DNA of 64,000 nt from assembly GCF_001499995.1 (NCBI RefSeq), contig NZ_LQIU01000067.1, forward strand, positions 120,084 through 184,083, read 5' to 3'. This stretch comes from Mycobacterium sp. IS-1496 (GTDB lineage Bacteria > Actinomycetota > Actinomycetes > Mycobacteriales > Mycobacteriaceae). A program made the position numbers and the translations under genes. The notes under the pieces are model-generated. The model searched no databases. It saw nothing but the letters and a program-made list of their open reading frames with translations, and was not told the DNA's origin. Of the stretch, positions 20,543 to 28,251 are shown in pieces; position 1 is the first letter of the stretch, and each line of letters begins with the position of its first letter.

Positions 20543-20632
20543 CGAACCGGGGCAGCGGCCGCACGTAACCCGTGGGGCACGTGCAACGATAGGGATTCGA
20601 CAACGGCAGCACCGGCAGAAGGAGGACCGAAG

Positions 20633-21055
20633 GTGGCGGCGGCGGACGCCCCGAACTACGCCCAACGACTGGGCATCGAAAACGATCAGGTTGTGCAGGA
20701 ACTGGGCTGGGACGAGGACGTCGACGACGACATCCGGGCCGATATCGAAGACGCGTGCGGTGGCGAGTTGCTCGACGAGGACGCCGATGAGGTCATCGAC
20801 GTCGTGCTGCTGTGGTGGCGCGACGACGACGGTGACCTGGTGGATGCGCTGATGGACGCCATCACCCCACTCGCCGACGACGGCGTCATCTGGGTGGTCA
20901 CCCCGAAGACCGGCAAGCCGGGGCATGTGCAGCCGGCCGACATCGCCGAATCGGCGCCCACGGCGGGTCTGATGCAGACCTCCTCGGCGAATCTCGGTGA
21001 CTGGATCGCCAGCAGGCTGGTGCAGCCCAAGTCGAAGGCCGCGGGGCGGCGCTAG
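20633..21055 (+). CDS. DUF3052 family protein (Rv2239c type)
   Basis: A 140-residue, strongly acidic protein of the actinobacterial DUF3052 family, with Y-A-Q-R-L-G-I near the N-terminus, a conserved V-V-L-L-W-W-R segment, and a T-P-K-T-G-K loop. The GTG start has a near-perfect AGAAGGAGG upstream. Its stop (TAG) directly abuts the ahpE start, so the two are co-translated. The biochemical role is unknown; the fixed pairing with ahpE could mean a redox link, but this is inference. Confidence 0.8.
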   Translation: MAAADAPNYAQRLGIENDQVVQELGWDEDVDDDIRADIEDACGGELLDEDADEVIDVVLLWWRDDDGDLVDALMDAITPLADDGVIWVVTPKTGKPGHVQPADIAESAPTAGLMQTSSANLGDWIASRLVQPKSKAAGRR

Positions 21056-21526
21056 ATGGCCGCACTCGACGTCGGCGCCGAGGCGCCGGACTTCACGCTC
21101 AAGGACCAGAACGGCCAGCCGGTCACGCTCAGCGACCACCGGGGCGCCAAGAACGTGGTGCTGGTGTTCTTCCCGCTCGCGTTCACCGGCATCTGCCAGG
21201 GGGAGCTCGACGAGATCCGCGACAACCTGCCCACCTACGAGAACGACGACACGGTGACGCTGGCGATCTCGGTCGGTCCGCCGCCCACCCACAAGGTCTG
21301 GGCCACCCAGAGCGGGTTCACCTTCCCGGTGCTGTCGGACTTCTGGCCGCACGGCGCGGTCGCCCAGGCGTACGGGGTCTTCAACGCCGACGCCGGCTTC
21401 GCCAACCGGGGCACCTTCGTGGTCGACCGGTCGGGGATCATCCGGTTCTCGGAGATGAAGGGTCCCGGTGAGGCGCGCGATCAGGCGGTGTGGACGGAAG
21501 CCCTCTCCGCGCTGCGCTCGGCCTGA
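21056..21526 (+). CDS. ahpE: One-cysteine peroxiredoxin AhpE
   Basis: A 156-residue cytoplasmic peroxiredoxin that reduces peroxides and peroxynitrite, preferring fatty-acid hydroperoxides in the M. tuberculosis enzyme. The active-site signature P-L-A-F-T-G-I-C (Pro40, Thr44, Cys47) gives the peroxidatic cysteine. No second cysteine is present, so it is the 1-Cys type that needs an external thiol such as mycoredoxin. It starts immediately after the DUF3052 stop. Matches Rv2238c. Confidence 0.94.
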   Translation: MAALDVGAEAPDFTLKDQNGQPVTLSDHRGAKNVVLVFFPLAFTGICQGELDEIRDNLPTYENDDTVTLAISVGPPPTHKVWATQSGFTFPVLSDFWPHGAVAQAYGVFNADAGFANRGTFVVDRSGIIRFSEMKGPGEARDQAVWTEALSALRSA

Positions 21527-21530
21527 GCGA

Positions 21531-21579
21531 TTCCCGCCCGTGGCGCGTTGCCGGATTTCCGCCTGCGGCGCGTCGCCGG
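21531..21579 (+). repeat. Imperfect tandem 24-nt repeat between ahpE and tRNA-Val
   Basis: Two copies at 21531-21554 and 21556-21579 agree at 20 of 24 positions and share the GGCGCGT core. They lie just after ahpE. No function is evident; they may be remnants of a stem structure or part of the termination region. Confidence 0.35.
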
Positions 21580-21593
21580 GTAGCCTGCCCGGC
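21575..21593 (+). terminator. Probable ahpE terminator hairpin
   Basis: GCCGGG and CCCGGC form a perfect 6-bp stem around a 7-nt loop, 48 nt after the ahpE stop and just before tRNA-Val. There is no T-run, as usual in mycobacteria. Confidence 0.45.
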
Positions 21594-21597
21594 AACG

Positions 21598-21669
21598 GGG
21601 CGTGTAGCTCAGTGGTAGAGCTCTGGTTTTACACACCAGCGGTCGGCGGTTCGATACCGTCCACGCCCA
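21598..21669 (+). tRNA. tRNA-Val (anticodon UAC)
   Basis: Full cloverleaf. The 7-bp acceptor stem GGGCGTG/CACGCCC and D-stem GCTC/GAGC are perfect. The anticodon stem CTGGT/ACCAG encloses the loop TTTACAC with anticodon TAC. The T-arm has loop TTCGATA and one G-U pair. The discriminator base is A and CCA is not encoded. It marks the left edge of a roughly 10-kb accessory block. Confidence 0.96.
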
Positions 21670-21684
21670 CTTCGCGTTCGGTGC

Positions 21685-23067
21685 TCAGCACTCCACGACG
21701 TTGACGGCGACGTTGATCGCCAGCCCGCCGGTGGACGTCTCCTTGTACTTGCGGCTCATGTCCTCACCCGTGGCGCGCATGGTGTCGATGACCTCGTCGA
21801 GCGTGACGTGGTGGGAGCCGTCGCCGCGCAGCGCCATGCGGGCGGCGTTGATGGCCTTGCCCGCGGAGATGGCGTTGCGTTCGATGCAGGGGATCTGAAC
21901 GAGCCCACCGATCGGGTCACAGGTGAGTCCGAGGCTGTGCTCCATGGCGATCTCCGCGGCGTTCTCCACCTGTGCGGCGGTGCCGCCGAGCACCTCGGCC
22001 AACCCGGCGGCGGCCATCGCCGCGGCCGATCCCACTTCACCCTGGCAGCCGACCTCGGCGCCCGAGATCGATGCGCGCTCCTTGAACAACGAGCCGACGG
22101 CACCTGCGGTGAGCAGGAACGTGACCGCCGTTCGGTCGGGTTCGGCCCGCCCAGCCGGGGTGTAGTGGGTGGCGTAGTGCAGCACGGCGGGCACGATCCC
22201 GGCGGCGCCGTTGGTGGGGGCGGTCACCATCCGCCCTCCCGAGGCGTTCTCCTCGTTGACCGCGAGCGCCACGAGGTCTACCCAGTCCAGTGCGAATTCC
22301 GGTGTCCTGCCGGGATCTTCGGCCTCGAGGCGTTCGTACCAGCGCTTGGCGCGCCGGCGCACACCGAGCGGCCCGGGCAGCACCCCGTCGCGGGACATCC
22401 CCCGCTCGGCGCAGTCGACCATCACGTCACGGATGTGGAGCAGTTCGTCGCGGATCTGCGCCTCGGTGTGCCGGCTCATCTCGTTGCGCAGCGCGACGTC
22501 GCTGATCGACAACGCGTGGGTCCGGCAGATCTGCAACAGGGTCTGCGACGACGAGTACGGCAACGGCGGCACGAACGCGTCGCCGTCGGCGTCCTCGTCG
22601 TCCTCGGTCACGACGAATCCGCCGCCGATCGAGAAGTACGTCGCGGCCGCAGCGGTGCTCCCGTCTCCGGCCGTGGCCGTGAAGGTCATGCCGTTGGTGT
22701 GCCGGGGGAGTACCTCGTCGGGATGAAGGGCGATGTCGTCTTCGGTCAGCGGCACCGGGGTGACGCCGCCGACGCGGGTGATCGCGCCGCGGTGGATGCG
22801 CCGCAGCGTCTCCTCCTGCTGGTCGGGGGTGATCGTCTCCGGACGCAGCCCCTCGAGTCCGAGGAGTATCGCGGACATGGTGCCGTGACCGGCTCCCGTG
22901 GCCGCGAGCGAGCCGTACAGGTCGACCCGCACGTGGCGCACGTGGTCCAGCAACGCACCGCGACGCAGCGCGTCGGCGAAATCCGATGCGGCGCGCATGG
23001 GGCCGACGGTGTGGGAACTCGACGGGCCGATACCCACCGAGAAGAGGTCGAACACGCTGACGGTCAC
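21685..23067 (-). CDS. sdaA: L-serine dehydratase (single-chain, iron-sulfur type)
   Basis: A 460-residue L-serine ammonia-lyase that converts serine to pyruvate and ammonia. It shows the beta-domain N-terminus S-V-F-D-L-F-S-V-G-I-G-P-S-S-S-H-T and the alpha-domain cysteines in G-C-Q-G-E-V-G and L-T-C-D-P-I-G that bind the 4Fe-4S cluster. The GTG start at 23067 gives the normal N-terminus V-T-V-S-V-F-D; the longer open frame reads through the riboswitch and is rejected. A tandem glycine riboswitch lies in its leader, tying serine breakdown to glycine level. Confidence 0.93.
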   Translation of the reverse strand: MTVSVFDLFSVGIGPSSSHTVGPMRAASDFADALRRGALLDHVRHVRVDLYGSLAATGAGHGTMSAILLGLEGLRPETITPDQQEETLRRIHRGAITRVGGVTPVPLTEDDIALHPDEVLPRHTNGMTFTATAGDGSTAAAATYFSIGGGFVVTEDDEDADGDAFVPPLPYSSSQTLLQICRTHALSISDVALRNEMSRHTEAQIRDELLHIRDVMVDCAERGMSRDGVLPGPLGVRRRAKRWYERLEAEDPGRTPEFALDWVDLVALAVNEENASGGRMVTAPTNGAAGIVPAVLHYATHYTPAGRAEPDRTAVTFLLTAGAVGSLFKERASISGAEVGCQGEVGSAAAMAAAGLAEVLGGTAAQVENAAEIAMEHSLGLTCDPIGGLVQIPCIERNAISAGKAINAARMALRGDGSHHVTLDEVIDTMRATGEDMSRKYKETSTGGLAINVAVNVVEC

Positions 23068-23086
23068 GGCGACTCCGGTTTCATCG

Positions 23087-23105
23087 CGTCCGGCGGCGCC
23101 GGACG
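23087..23105 (-). promoter_or_regulatory. Perfect hairpin between riboswitch and sdaA start, candidate expression platform
   Basis: CGTCCGGC and GCCGGACG form an 8-bp perfect stem with a 3-nt loop, 20 nt upstream of the sdaA GTG. It has no T-run. It could act in translational gating or as an early terminator controlled by the glycine aptamers. Confidence 0.45.
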
Positions 23106-23114
23106 TCAACAGGG

Positions 23115-23302
23115 CCCTCCCCGCTCTGTCCTGAAACCTGAGAGTTTGGCGCGCAGGCGCTTTCACCTTCGGTACAGCACCGGCACGGGCAGGCCGGCGC
23201 TGTTCTCCAGAGTTGCCTCGACGCTGCGGTACTGGGCCTGAGAGATTCCCGGGGAGGACCTTGCTCCTTCGGCGCCTCCTGTCGGAGGTTCTCCCGCTGC
23301 GT
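23115..23302 (-). ncRNA. Tandem glycine riboswitch (gcvT element)
   Basis: On the minus strand two consecutive glycine aptamers are readable. The first has GGGAGAA, the conserved GCGCCGAAGGAGCAA core and AATCTCTCAGGC. The second has CTGGAGAACAG, CCGAAGGTGAAAGC and AACTCTCAGGT, ending in GACAGAGCGGGG. These are the hallmark P1/P3 internal-loop sequences of the family, joined by a short linker. The element lies 48 nt upstream of sdaA, so glycine binding should switch serine dehydratase on or off. Confidence 0.93.
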
Positions 23303-23381
23303 GTCGTCGGCGTATGGAGTTGTGGATCGAACTGTGTCCGCCCAGTGTCGTCGAGGACTCCGGGCGCGTCAACGGATGCGC

Positions 23382-23777
23382 CTACTGCTGGGTGGCGGCC
23401 TGCTTCGTGCCGTAGACCTTCTCCATCAGCGCGGTGTCGGCGTGGATCTCCACGCGCACGGTCTTGCCGTCCCGCAGCGTGAAGACATCGGCGTCGGTGG
23501 TGTGGTTGCCGTCCATCACCACATCGGTCAATGCGACCACCGTGTCACCGTCGGCGAGAAACCGATTGACCCGGACCTCGAGGGGCTTGTCGGCCATCTT
23601 GGCCAGGAACGAGCCGAGTTCGCCCTTGCCGTGATAGGTGCCGCTGATCGTGCTGTTGCCGGGTTGCACCCATTCGATGTTGTCGTCGAAGAGGCTCATG
23701 ACGGTCTCGACGTCGCCGGCGGAGAAGGCGTCGTAACCCCTCTTGACGTTCTCGATGTTGCGTTCCTGCTCGGACAT
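23382..23777 (-). CDS. SnoaL-like / NTF2-fold protein
   Basis: A 131-residue protein with the cone-shaped NTF2-like pattern: an N-terminal helix (N-V-K-R-G-Y-D-A-F-S-A-G-D), then F-D-D-N-I-E-W-V-Q-P-G and a long C-terminal sheet with D-V-F-T-L-R-D-G-K. This is the ketosteroid-isomerase-related 'limonene epoxide hydrolase/SnoaL' group, in which substrates vary widely. The ATG at 23777 has AAAGGAT upstream and gives the normal N-terminus. It sits between sdaA and a VOC gene on the same strand. No specific substrate can be assigned. Confidence 0.75.
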   Translation of the reverse strand: MSEQERNIENVKRGYDAFSAGDVETVMSLFDDNIEWVQPGNSTISGTYHGKGELGSFLAKMADKPLEVRVNRFLADGDTVVALTDVVMDGNHTTDADVFTLRDGKTVRVEIHADTALMEKVYGTKQAATQQ

Positions 23778-23968
23778 GGCCCAGATCCTTTCGTGCCGTT
23801 CCTCCAGGGAATGGCTGTGCTGGCCGGGCCGGCTCATCAGGCGGTCAGACCAGGCGCCGCCACGTCGATTGTGGCCCCGCCACAGGCGTGGGGGAAGGCC
23901 ACGGCGCACAGGTAAACGGTGTTATGAACGCATGCAATGATCTTGTGGCGCAACGGCTGACTCGACAG

Positions 23969-24367
23969 CTAACGCGACGGCGGCGCGAAGAACTCGAGCG
24001 CGACCCCGTCCGGGTCACGAAAGCTCAGACCGGATCCGTAATCCGCGTCGACGATCCCGCCGTGGGATATGCCGAGTTCGTCGAGCCGGCGCACCCACTG
24101 CTCGAGTTCACCGCGGTCGGCGCAACCGAAGCCGACGTGGTCGAGGCCCGGTTCGAACTCGCTGAAATCCGCGTCGCCGGCGGGCCGGTCGTGCTGGTGT
24201 ATGCCGAACAGCGTGCCGTCGGCGAACGCCCACACCAGGTGCCGGAAACCGGCGTCGGTGTGTTCGTCGAGCACGGGGTCGGCGTCGAAGAGCGCGCGGT
24301 ACCACGGCCCACTGGCCTCGGCGTCGCGCACTGTGACAGCGACGTGGTTGAGTCCGTTTACTGCCAT
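23969..24367 (-). CDS. VOC-superfamily (glyoxalase/dioxygenase-like) protein
   Basis: A 132-residue single-module vicinal-oxygen-chelate protein: N-H-V-A-V-T-V-R-D at the N-terminus, D-H-V-G-F-G in the middle, F-R-D-P-D-G-V-A-L-E-F at the C-terminus. The candidate metal ligands are His in the first strand, His in the third and Glu in the last. The family includes glyoxalases, dioxygenases and antibiotic-resistance proteins, and length alone does not discriminate. The start at 24367 (M-A-V-N-G-L) was preferred over a longer non-homologous extension. There is a 191-nt gap to the SnoaL gene downstream. Confidence 0.75.
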   Translation of the reverse strand: MAVNGLNHVAVTVRDAEASGPWYRALFDADPVLDEHTDAGFRHLVWAFADGTLFGIHQHDRPAGDADFSEFEPGLDHVGFGCADRGELEQWVRRLDELGISHGGIVDADYGSGLSFRDPDGVALEFFAPPSR

Positions 24368-24563
24368 GGTGTCCGCCTCCCGGTGCTCGATCGCCTTCTC
24401 GCACAGTACGCGTCCGGGAGGTGTCTCGCGTCGAGACGGCGATTTATTGCCGTCGTCAAATATATTGCGGCACATGGAGATCTGTGCGGCGAAACGGCCA
24501 CCTCCGGACGGCCGGAGCCGTCAGACTCGATGACAAGGCGCTCGAGAGAGGCGGGATTCCGAC

Positions 24564-25277
24564 ATGCGCTACCTGCGAACCGCTGCGTGTCTGGCGGTGG
24601 CCGCGGTGGTCGGTTGCGGGGCCCACTCGATGCCGGCGTCGCCGCACGCCGACGCCGACCCGTCTTTCGTCGTGAGCCGCGAGGACTTCGATGCGGCCTT
24701 CCCCGGCCGAATCCCGTTCTACACGTACGAGAATCTGATCGAGGCACTGCCGTCGTTCCCGGGGTTCGCCACGACGGGCGATGACACCGTGCGCCGGCGT
24801 GAGGCCGCCGCGTTCTTCGGGAACGTCGCCCACGAGACCGGTGGGCTGGAGATCATCGAGGAGGCTCCGCATCGGCGCCGGATCTACTGCGACCCCGACC
24901 TGCCGTTCGGATGCCCGGCGGGCGAGGACGCATACTTCGGTCGCGGCCCGGGCCAGCTGAGTTGGAACTACAACTACCGCGCGGCCGGTGAGGCGCTCGG
25001 CGCCGATCTGCTCACCGACCCCGATCGCGTGGGGCGGGACGCGGTGCTGGCGTGGCGGACCGCACTCTGGTTCTGGAACACCCAGAAGGCCGCGGCCGAG
25101 GCCACCCCGCACGATGCGATGGTCGGCGGCCTCGGCTTCGGCCAGACGATCCGTGCCTTCAACGGCGTCCTCGAATGCGACGGCGGCAATCCGGCGCAGG
25201 TGCGAAGCCGGGTGGACGCGTACCTCCGGATCTGCGCGCTGCTGGGGGTGCCGCCGGGGGAGAACCTCTACTGCTGA
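24564..25277 (+). CDS. GH19 chitinase-like lipoprotein
   Basis: A 237-residue protein. The signal sequence ends in the lipobox V-V-G-C (Cys18), so it is likely a membrane-anchored lipoprotein acting outside the cell membrane. The mature part matches the glycoside hydrolase family 19 fold: F-F-G-N-V-A-H-E-T-G-G-L supplies the catalytic acid Glu91, and the substrate-cleft segment Y-F-G-R-G-P-G-Q-L-S-W-N-Y-N-Y is the most conserved part of the family. It should cleave chitin-like beta-1,4-GlcNAc polymers or possibly peptidoglycan. The 3' end overlaps the convergent NodB-glycosyltransferase gene by 10 bp, suggesting a shared polymer. Confidence 0.82.
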   Translation: MRYLRTAACLAVAAVVGCGAHSMPASPHADADPSFVVSREDFDAAFPGRIPFYTYENLIEALPSFPGFATTGDDTVRRREAAAFFGNVAHETGGLEIIEEAPHRRRIYCDPDLPFGCPAGEDAYFGRGPGQLSWNYNYRAAGEALGADLLTDPDRVGRDAVLAWRTALWFWNTQKAAAEATPHDAMVGGLGFGQTIRAFNGVLECDGGNPAQVRSRVDAYLRICALLGVPPGENLYC

Positions 25278-27628
25278 GCACCCAGCATGGGCACCGGGTG
25301 GTGACGGTCGGCGAAGGCACTCACCGAATTCCGGCGCTCCAACTTGTCCCACGCCACGATCGTCCCCTTGAGGGCGCGATAGGCCGAGGCGTAGAGCAGG
25401 TACGTCCGTAGCGGCTCGTAGATGATCCGGTAGATGGGGACGACGAGCAGGTGCCAAGGACGTTCGTGGGCCATCGCGACGGCGGTGATCGAGATGATCA
25501 TGTGGAGCGCGGCGACGAAACCGGCGTACAGCGCGATGCTCTGCCAGTTGCCCGCGGCGATGCTCATCCCCGCCGCGATGATCGTCAACGGCATGAACAG
25601 CAGCGGCACGACGAGCGACAGCGTGGCGTAGGGCAGCGCGACCATTCCCAACACGCCGTAGCGCGGCCGGAACAGCATCGCGCGGTGCTTCCACAGCGCC
25701 TGGATGTTGCCGTAGGTCCACCGCTTGCGCTGTTTGGCGAGCGCGCGGATGGTCTCGGGCGCTTCGGTGTCCGCGATCGCGTTGTTCTCCTGCAGGATGC
25801 GGTAACCGCGCCGCTGCAGGGCCAGCGTGGCATCGCAGTCCTCGGCCATGGTGTCGTCACAGAACCCGCCGATCTCCTCGAGTGCGGTGCGGCTCCACGC
25901 CGAACAGGCGCCGGGCACGATGGAGATCGCGTTGAGCAGGCGCTCGGCCATCCGGGTGACGCAGATCCCGGAGATGTACTCGAGGCTCTGCCACGCGGTC
26001 AGCACGTTGCGCCGGTTACCGACCTTGATGTGGCCCGCGACGGCGCCCACCCGCTTGCCGTGGGTGTTCCGTGCGAAGTGCCGGACCAGGTTGCGGACCG
26101 TGTCGGGGCGGAACAGGGTGTCGGCGTCCATCGTCACGATCACGGTGGATTGCGGTGCCGCATGGTTGATCCCGTTGTTGATCGCCGACGATTTACCGCT
26201 GTTCGGTTGGTCGACCACTCGCAGCCGCGGCCAGTCGCGGGCCAGATCCGTGAGGATCCGCAGGGTGTCGTCTCTGGAGCCGTCGTTGACCGCGACCACT
26301 TCGAACTTCGACCGGGGGTAGTCGCTGCGGCGAAGTTCGGCGATGGTCCTCGCGATGACCTTCTCCTCGTTGAAGGCGGCCAGCACCACACTGATGATCG
26401 GGAGTTTCTCGTCGTCGATGTCATCCCAGCACACCCTGTTCTGCTTGTACTGACAGATCAGCGCGAAGACCAGGTAGAGCAGCGACATCACCGTCAGCGA
26501 ACCCATGCCCAGCCAGAACAGGAATCCGAGCAGTGTCCCCGGTGCCTCCTCTGCCAGTCTCAGGGCGCGATAGGTGGTGGTATCGGCCGGATACGGCTTC
26601 GTGTTGCTCACCGGCTGCAAGTGGTCGGGCAGCAGCGGTGCCAGGGTGGAGAAGGTGTAGCCCTCGCTCTTCGCCTCGGCGATGAACTTCTCGAGCATCC
26701 GGATGGTCGCGGAGCGGTCGCCGCCTCCGTCGTGCAGAAGCACGACGTGTCCGCGCCCGTCGAGTTGAGGAACCGCGAGCTCGTCGTCGGCGGCGACCTT
26801 CCAGTCCAGTGTGTCGATGTCCTGGTCGACCTGGACGTACCCGAGCTGCTGGGACTGCAACAGCGCCAACGTGTTGTTGTCGGGATCGCCCTTGGGGATG
26901 CGGAAGAGCCTGCTGGCATAGCCGGCGGTGGCGCGCATCACCCGGTCGGTGGCGATGATCTCCTGACGGTTCCGGAAATCGGTGTGGTCGTCGAAGTCGA
27001 CGTGGAACATCGTGTGATTGCCCGCCATGTGGCCCTCGCGGACGATCCGGCGGAACACGTCGGGATGCAGGACGACCTGCGATCCGAGCACGAAGAACGT
27101 GGCGGGAACCTTTTCCCGGGACAGGATGTCGAGCACCGCGGTGGTGAACTGGACGTCGGGTCCGTCGTCGAAGGTCAGCATCAGGCTCCGCTCCGGCGGC
27201 CGCCCGTAGTGATCGATCGCGTGATCGCTGTCGCCGATCCGAGCCATGTCGTCCTCGTCCGCGACCCGATACGTCTCGTTGGTGAACGGGTCGACGAGGT
27301 TCCACCGATCCTGGCGGCGGTCGACCCGGACCACCCGGCTGAGGACTTCGTCGTCCTCGTTGCCGAGGATGGGGACCTGTCGTCCCTCCTCTGTGGAGAG
27401 GAATCGGCGGGGGAAGCCCGAATCGCCGTTGGTCGGCACCGTCCACAGCGGGTCGAACGCCATGGGGGTGACCCGGACGGGCAGGACCGCGACGATCAGC
27501 GCGATCATCGCGACGCCTGCGATGAAGTAATACAGGCGTTTCCCCGTCCGGTCGTAGAAGACGGGCCCGGTGGTGATCGTCAGCGCTTCGCGTGCGCCGC
27601 CGAGGCGTTTTCCGAGAGAGTGCCACAT
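25268..27628 (-). CDS. Fused polysaccharide deacetylase (NodB) / processive glycosyltransferase family 2
   Basis: A 786-residue membrane protein. Segment 33-51 is an N-terminal membrane helix. Residues 148-335 form an exported NodB deacetylase with all motifs: T-F-D-D-G-P-D (152-158), H-T-M-F-H (205-209), R-I-P (243-245), D-T-L-D-W (272-276), L-L-H-D (297-300). Segment 366-391 is membrane. Residues 410-640 form a cytoplasmic GT2 domain with N-D-G, D-A-D (501-503), E-D (596-597) and the processivity signature Q-R-K-R-W (633-637). Further membrane helices complete the pore. The predicted product is a partly de-N-acetylated GlcNAc polymer (chitin, hyaluronan or PNAG-like). Neighbours glmS and GH19 support amino-sugar substrate. 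The ATG at 27628 was chosen because sequence upstream of it has no membrane helix. Confidence 0.88.
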   Translation of the reverse strand: MWHSLGKRLGGAREALTITTGPVFYDRTGKRLYYFIAGVAMIALIVAVLPVRVTPMAFDPLWTVPTNGDSGFPRRFLSTEEGRQVPILGNEDDEVLSRVVRVDRRQDRWNLVDPFTNETYRVADEDDMARIGDSDHAIDHYGRPPERSLMLTFDDGPDVQFTTAVLDILSREKVPATFFVLGSQVVLHPDVFRRIVREGHMAGNHTMFHVDFDDHTDFRNRQEIIATDRVMRATAGYASRLFRIPKGDPDNNTLALLQSQQLGYVQVDQDIDTLDWKVAADDELAVPQLDGRGHVVLLHDGGGDRSATIRMLEKFIAEAKSEGYTFSTLAPLLPDHLQPVSNTKPYPADTTTYRALRLAEEAPGTLLGFLFWLGMGSLTVMSLLYLVFALICQYKQNRVCWDDIDDEKLPIISVVLAAFNEEKVIARTIAELRRSDYPRSKFEVVAVNDGSRDDTLRILTDLARDWPRLRVVDQPNSGKSSAINNGINHAAPQSTVIVTMDADTLFRPDTVRNLVRHFARNTHGKRVGAVAGHIKVGNRRNVLTAWQSLEYISGICVTRMAERLLNAISIVPGACSAWSRTALEEIGGFCDDTMAEDCDATLALQRRGYRILQENNAIADTEAPETIRALAKQRKRWTYGNIQALWKHRAMLFRPRYGVLGMVALPYATLSLVVPLLFMPLTIIAAGMSIAAGNWQSIALYAGFVAALHMIISITAVAMAHERPWHLLVVPIYRIIYEPLRTYLLYASAYRALKGTIVAWDKLERRNSVSAFADRHHPVPMLGAQQ

Positions 27629-27635
27629 GGTTCGG

Positions 27636-28235
27636 TCACCCGGCCTCTCGCCGGTCGTAGTCGACGCCGTAACACCCGGGCACGACCGGTGTGCATCCGG
27701 CGCACACCAGGTCGTCGACGGCGTCGGCGAGCGACGACGCGTCGACGGGGGGCAGTGGCAGACAGATCGGCGTGAGACCGTACCGCTCGGCGTAGGCATG
27801 GAGATACATCTCGCCCGCCGCCCTGGCCACGGCGTTCGGGGAGCACGAGCGCGATACGCCGTCGGTGATGTAGACGATCCTCGCCACGCCTGCCCGCCGG
27901 GCGGCCTCGCAGAGATTGATCGTGCCCAGCACATTGCTCCGGGCGTCGAAACTCGGCTCAGCCCAGGATGCTTCGGCGTCAGCCTGTGCCGCGAGGTGGA
28001 AGATGACGCCCGGGTTGGTGCCGGCGATGATGTCGGTCAGTTCCGGCGCCTGCACATCTCGGCGAATGAGGGTGAAACGACGCCCGGCGCTGCCGATTCG
28101 CAGCGCGGACTCGAGATTCGCCACCGACCCCGTACTGAGGTTGTCGATGCCGACCACCTGGTGGCCGTCGGCGAGCAGGCGGTCGACGAGGGCGGAGCCG
28201 AGGAATCCGGCTGCGCCGGTGACGACGGCGCGCAT
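27636..28235 (-). CDS. Truncated NAD-dependent epimerase/dehydratase with degenerate active site
   Basis: A 199-residue Rossmann protein of the extended SDR (sugar epimerase) family. The NAD motif G-A-A-G-F-L-G is intact (7-13), and N-L-S-T-G and F-H-L-A-A-Q-A (79-85) are recognisable. However, the catalytic Y-x-x-x-K is replaced by N-A-V-A-R (Asn134, Arg138), the S/T active-site strand reads Y-I-T-D-G-V, and the C-terminal substrate domain is missing (family length about 310-330). It is probably not an active epimerase but a binding or regulatory relic. It lies 7 nt upstream of the NodB-GT2 gene on the same strand, so co-transcribed. Start is the ATG of M-R-A-V-V-T-G; an in-frame GTG four codons upstream is the alternative. 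Confidence 0.8.
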   Translation of the reverse strand: MRAVVTGAAGFLGSALVDRLLADGHQVVGIDNLSTGSVANLESALRIGSAGRRFTLIRRDVQAPELTDIIAGTNPGVIFHLAAQADAEASWAEPSFDARSNVLGTINLCEAARRAGVARIVYITDGVSRSCSPNAVARAAGEMYLHAYAERYGLTPICLPLPPVDASSLADAVDDLVCAGCTPVVPGCYGVDYDRREAG

Positions 28236-28251
28236 GGGAGATCTCACCGTG

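Noticed and set aside
23068..23166. sdaA beginning at the upstream ATG (33 extra residues)
   Set aside because: That stretch is the 3' end and spacer of the glycine riboswitch and encodes no family sequence.
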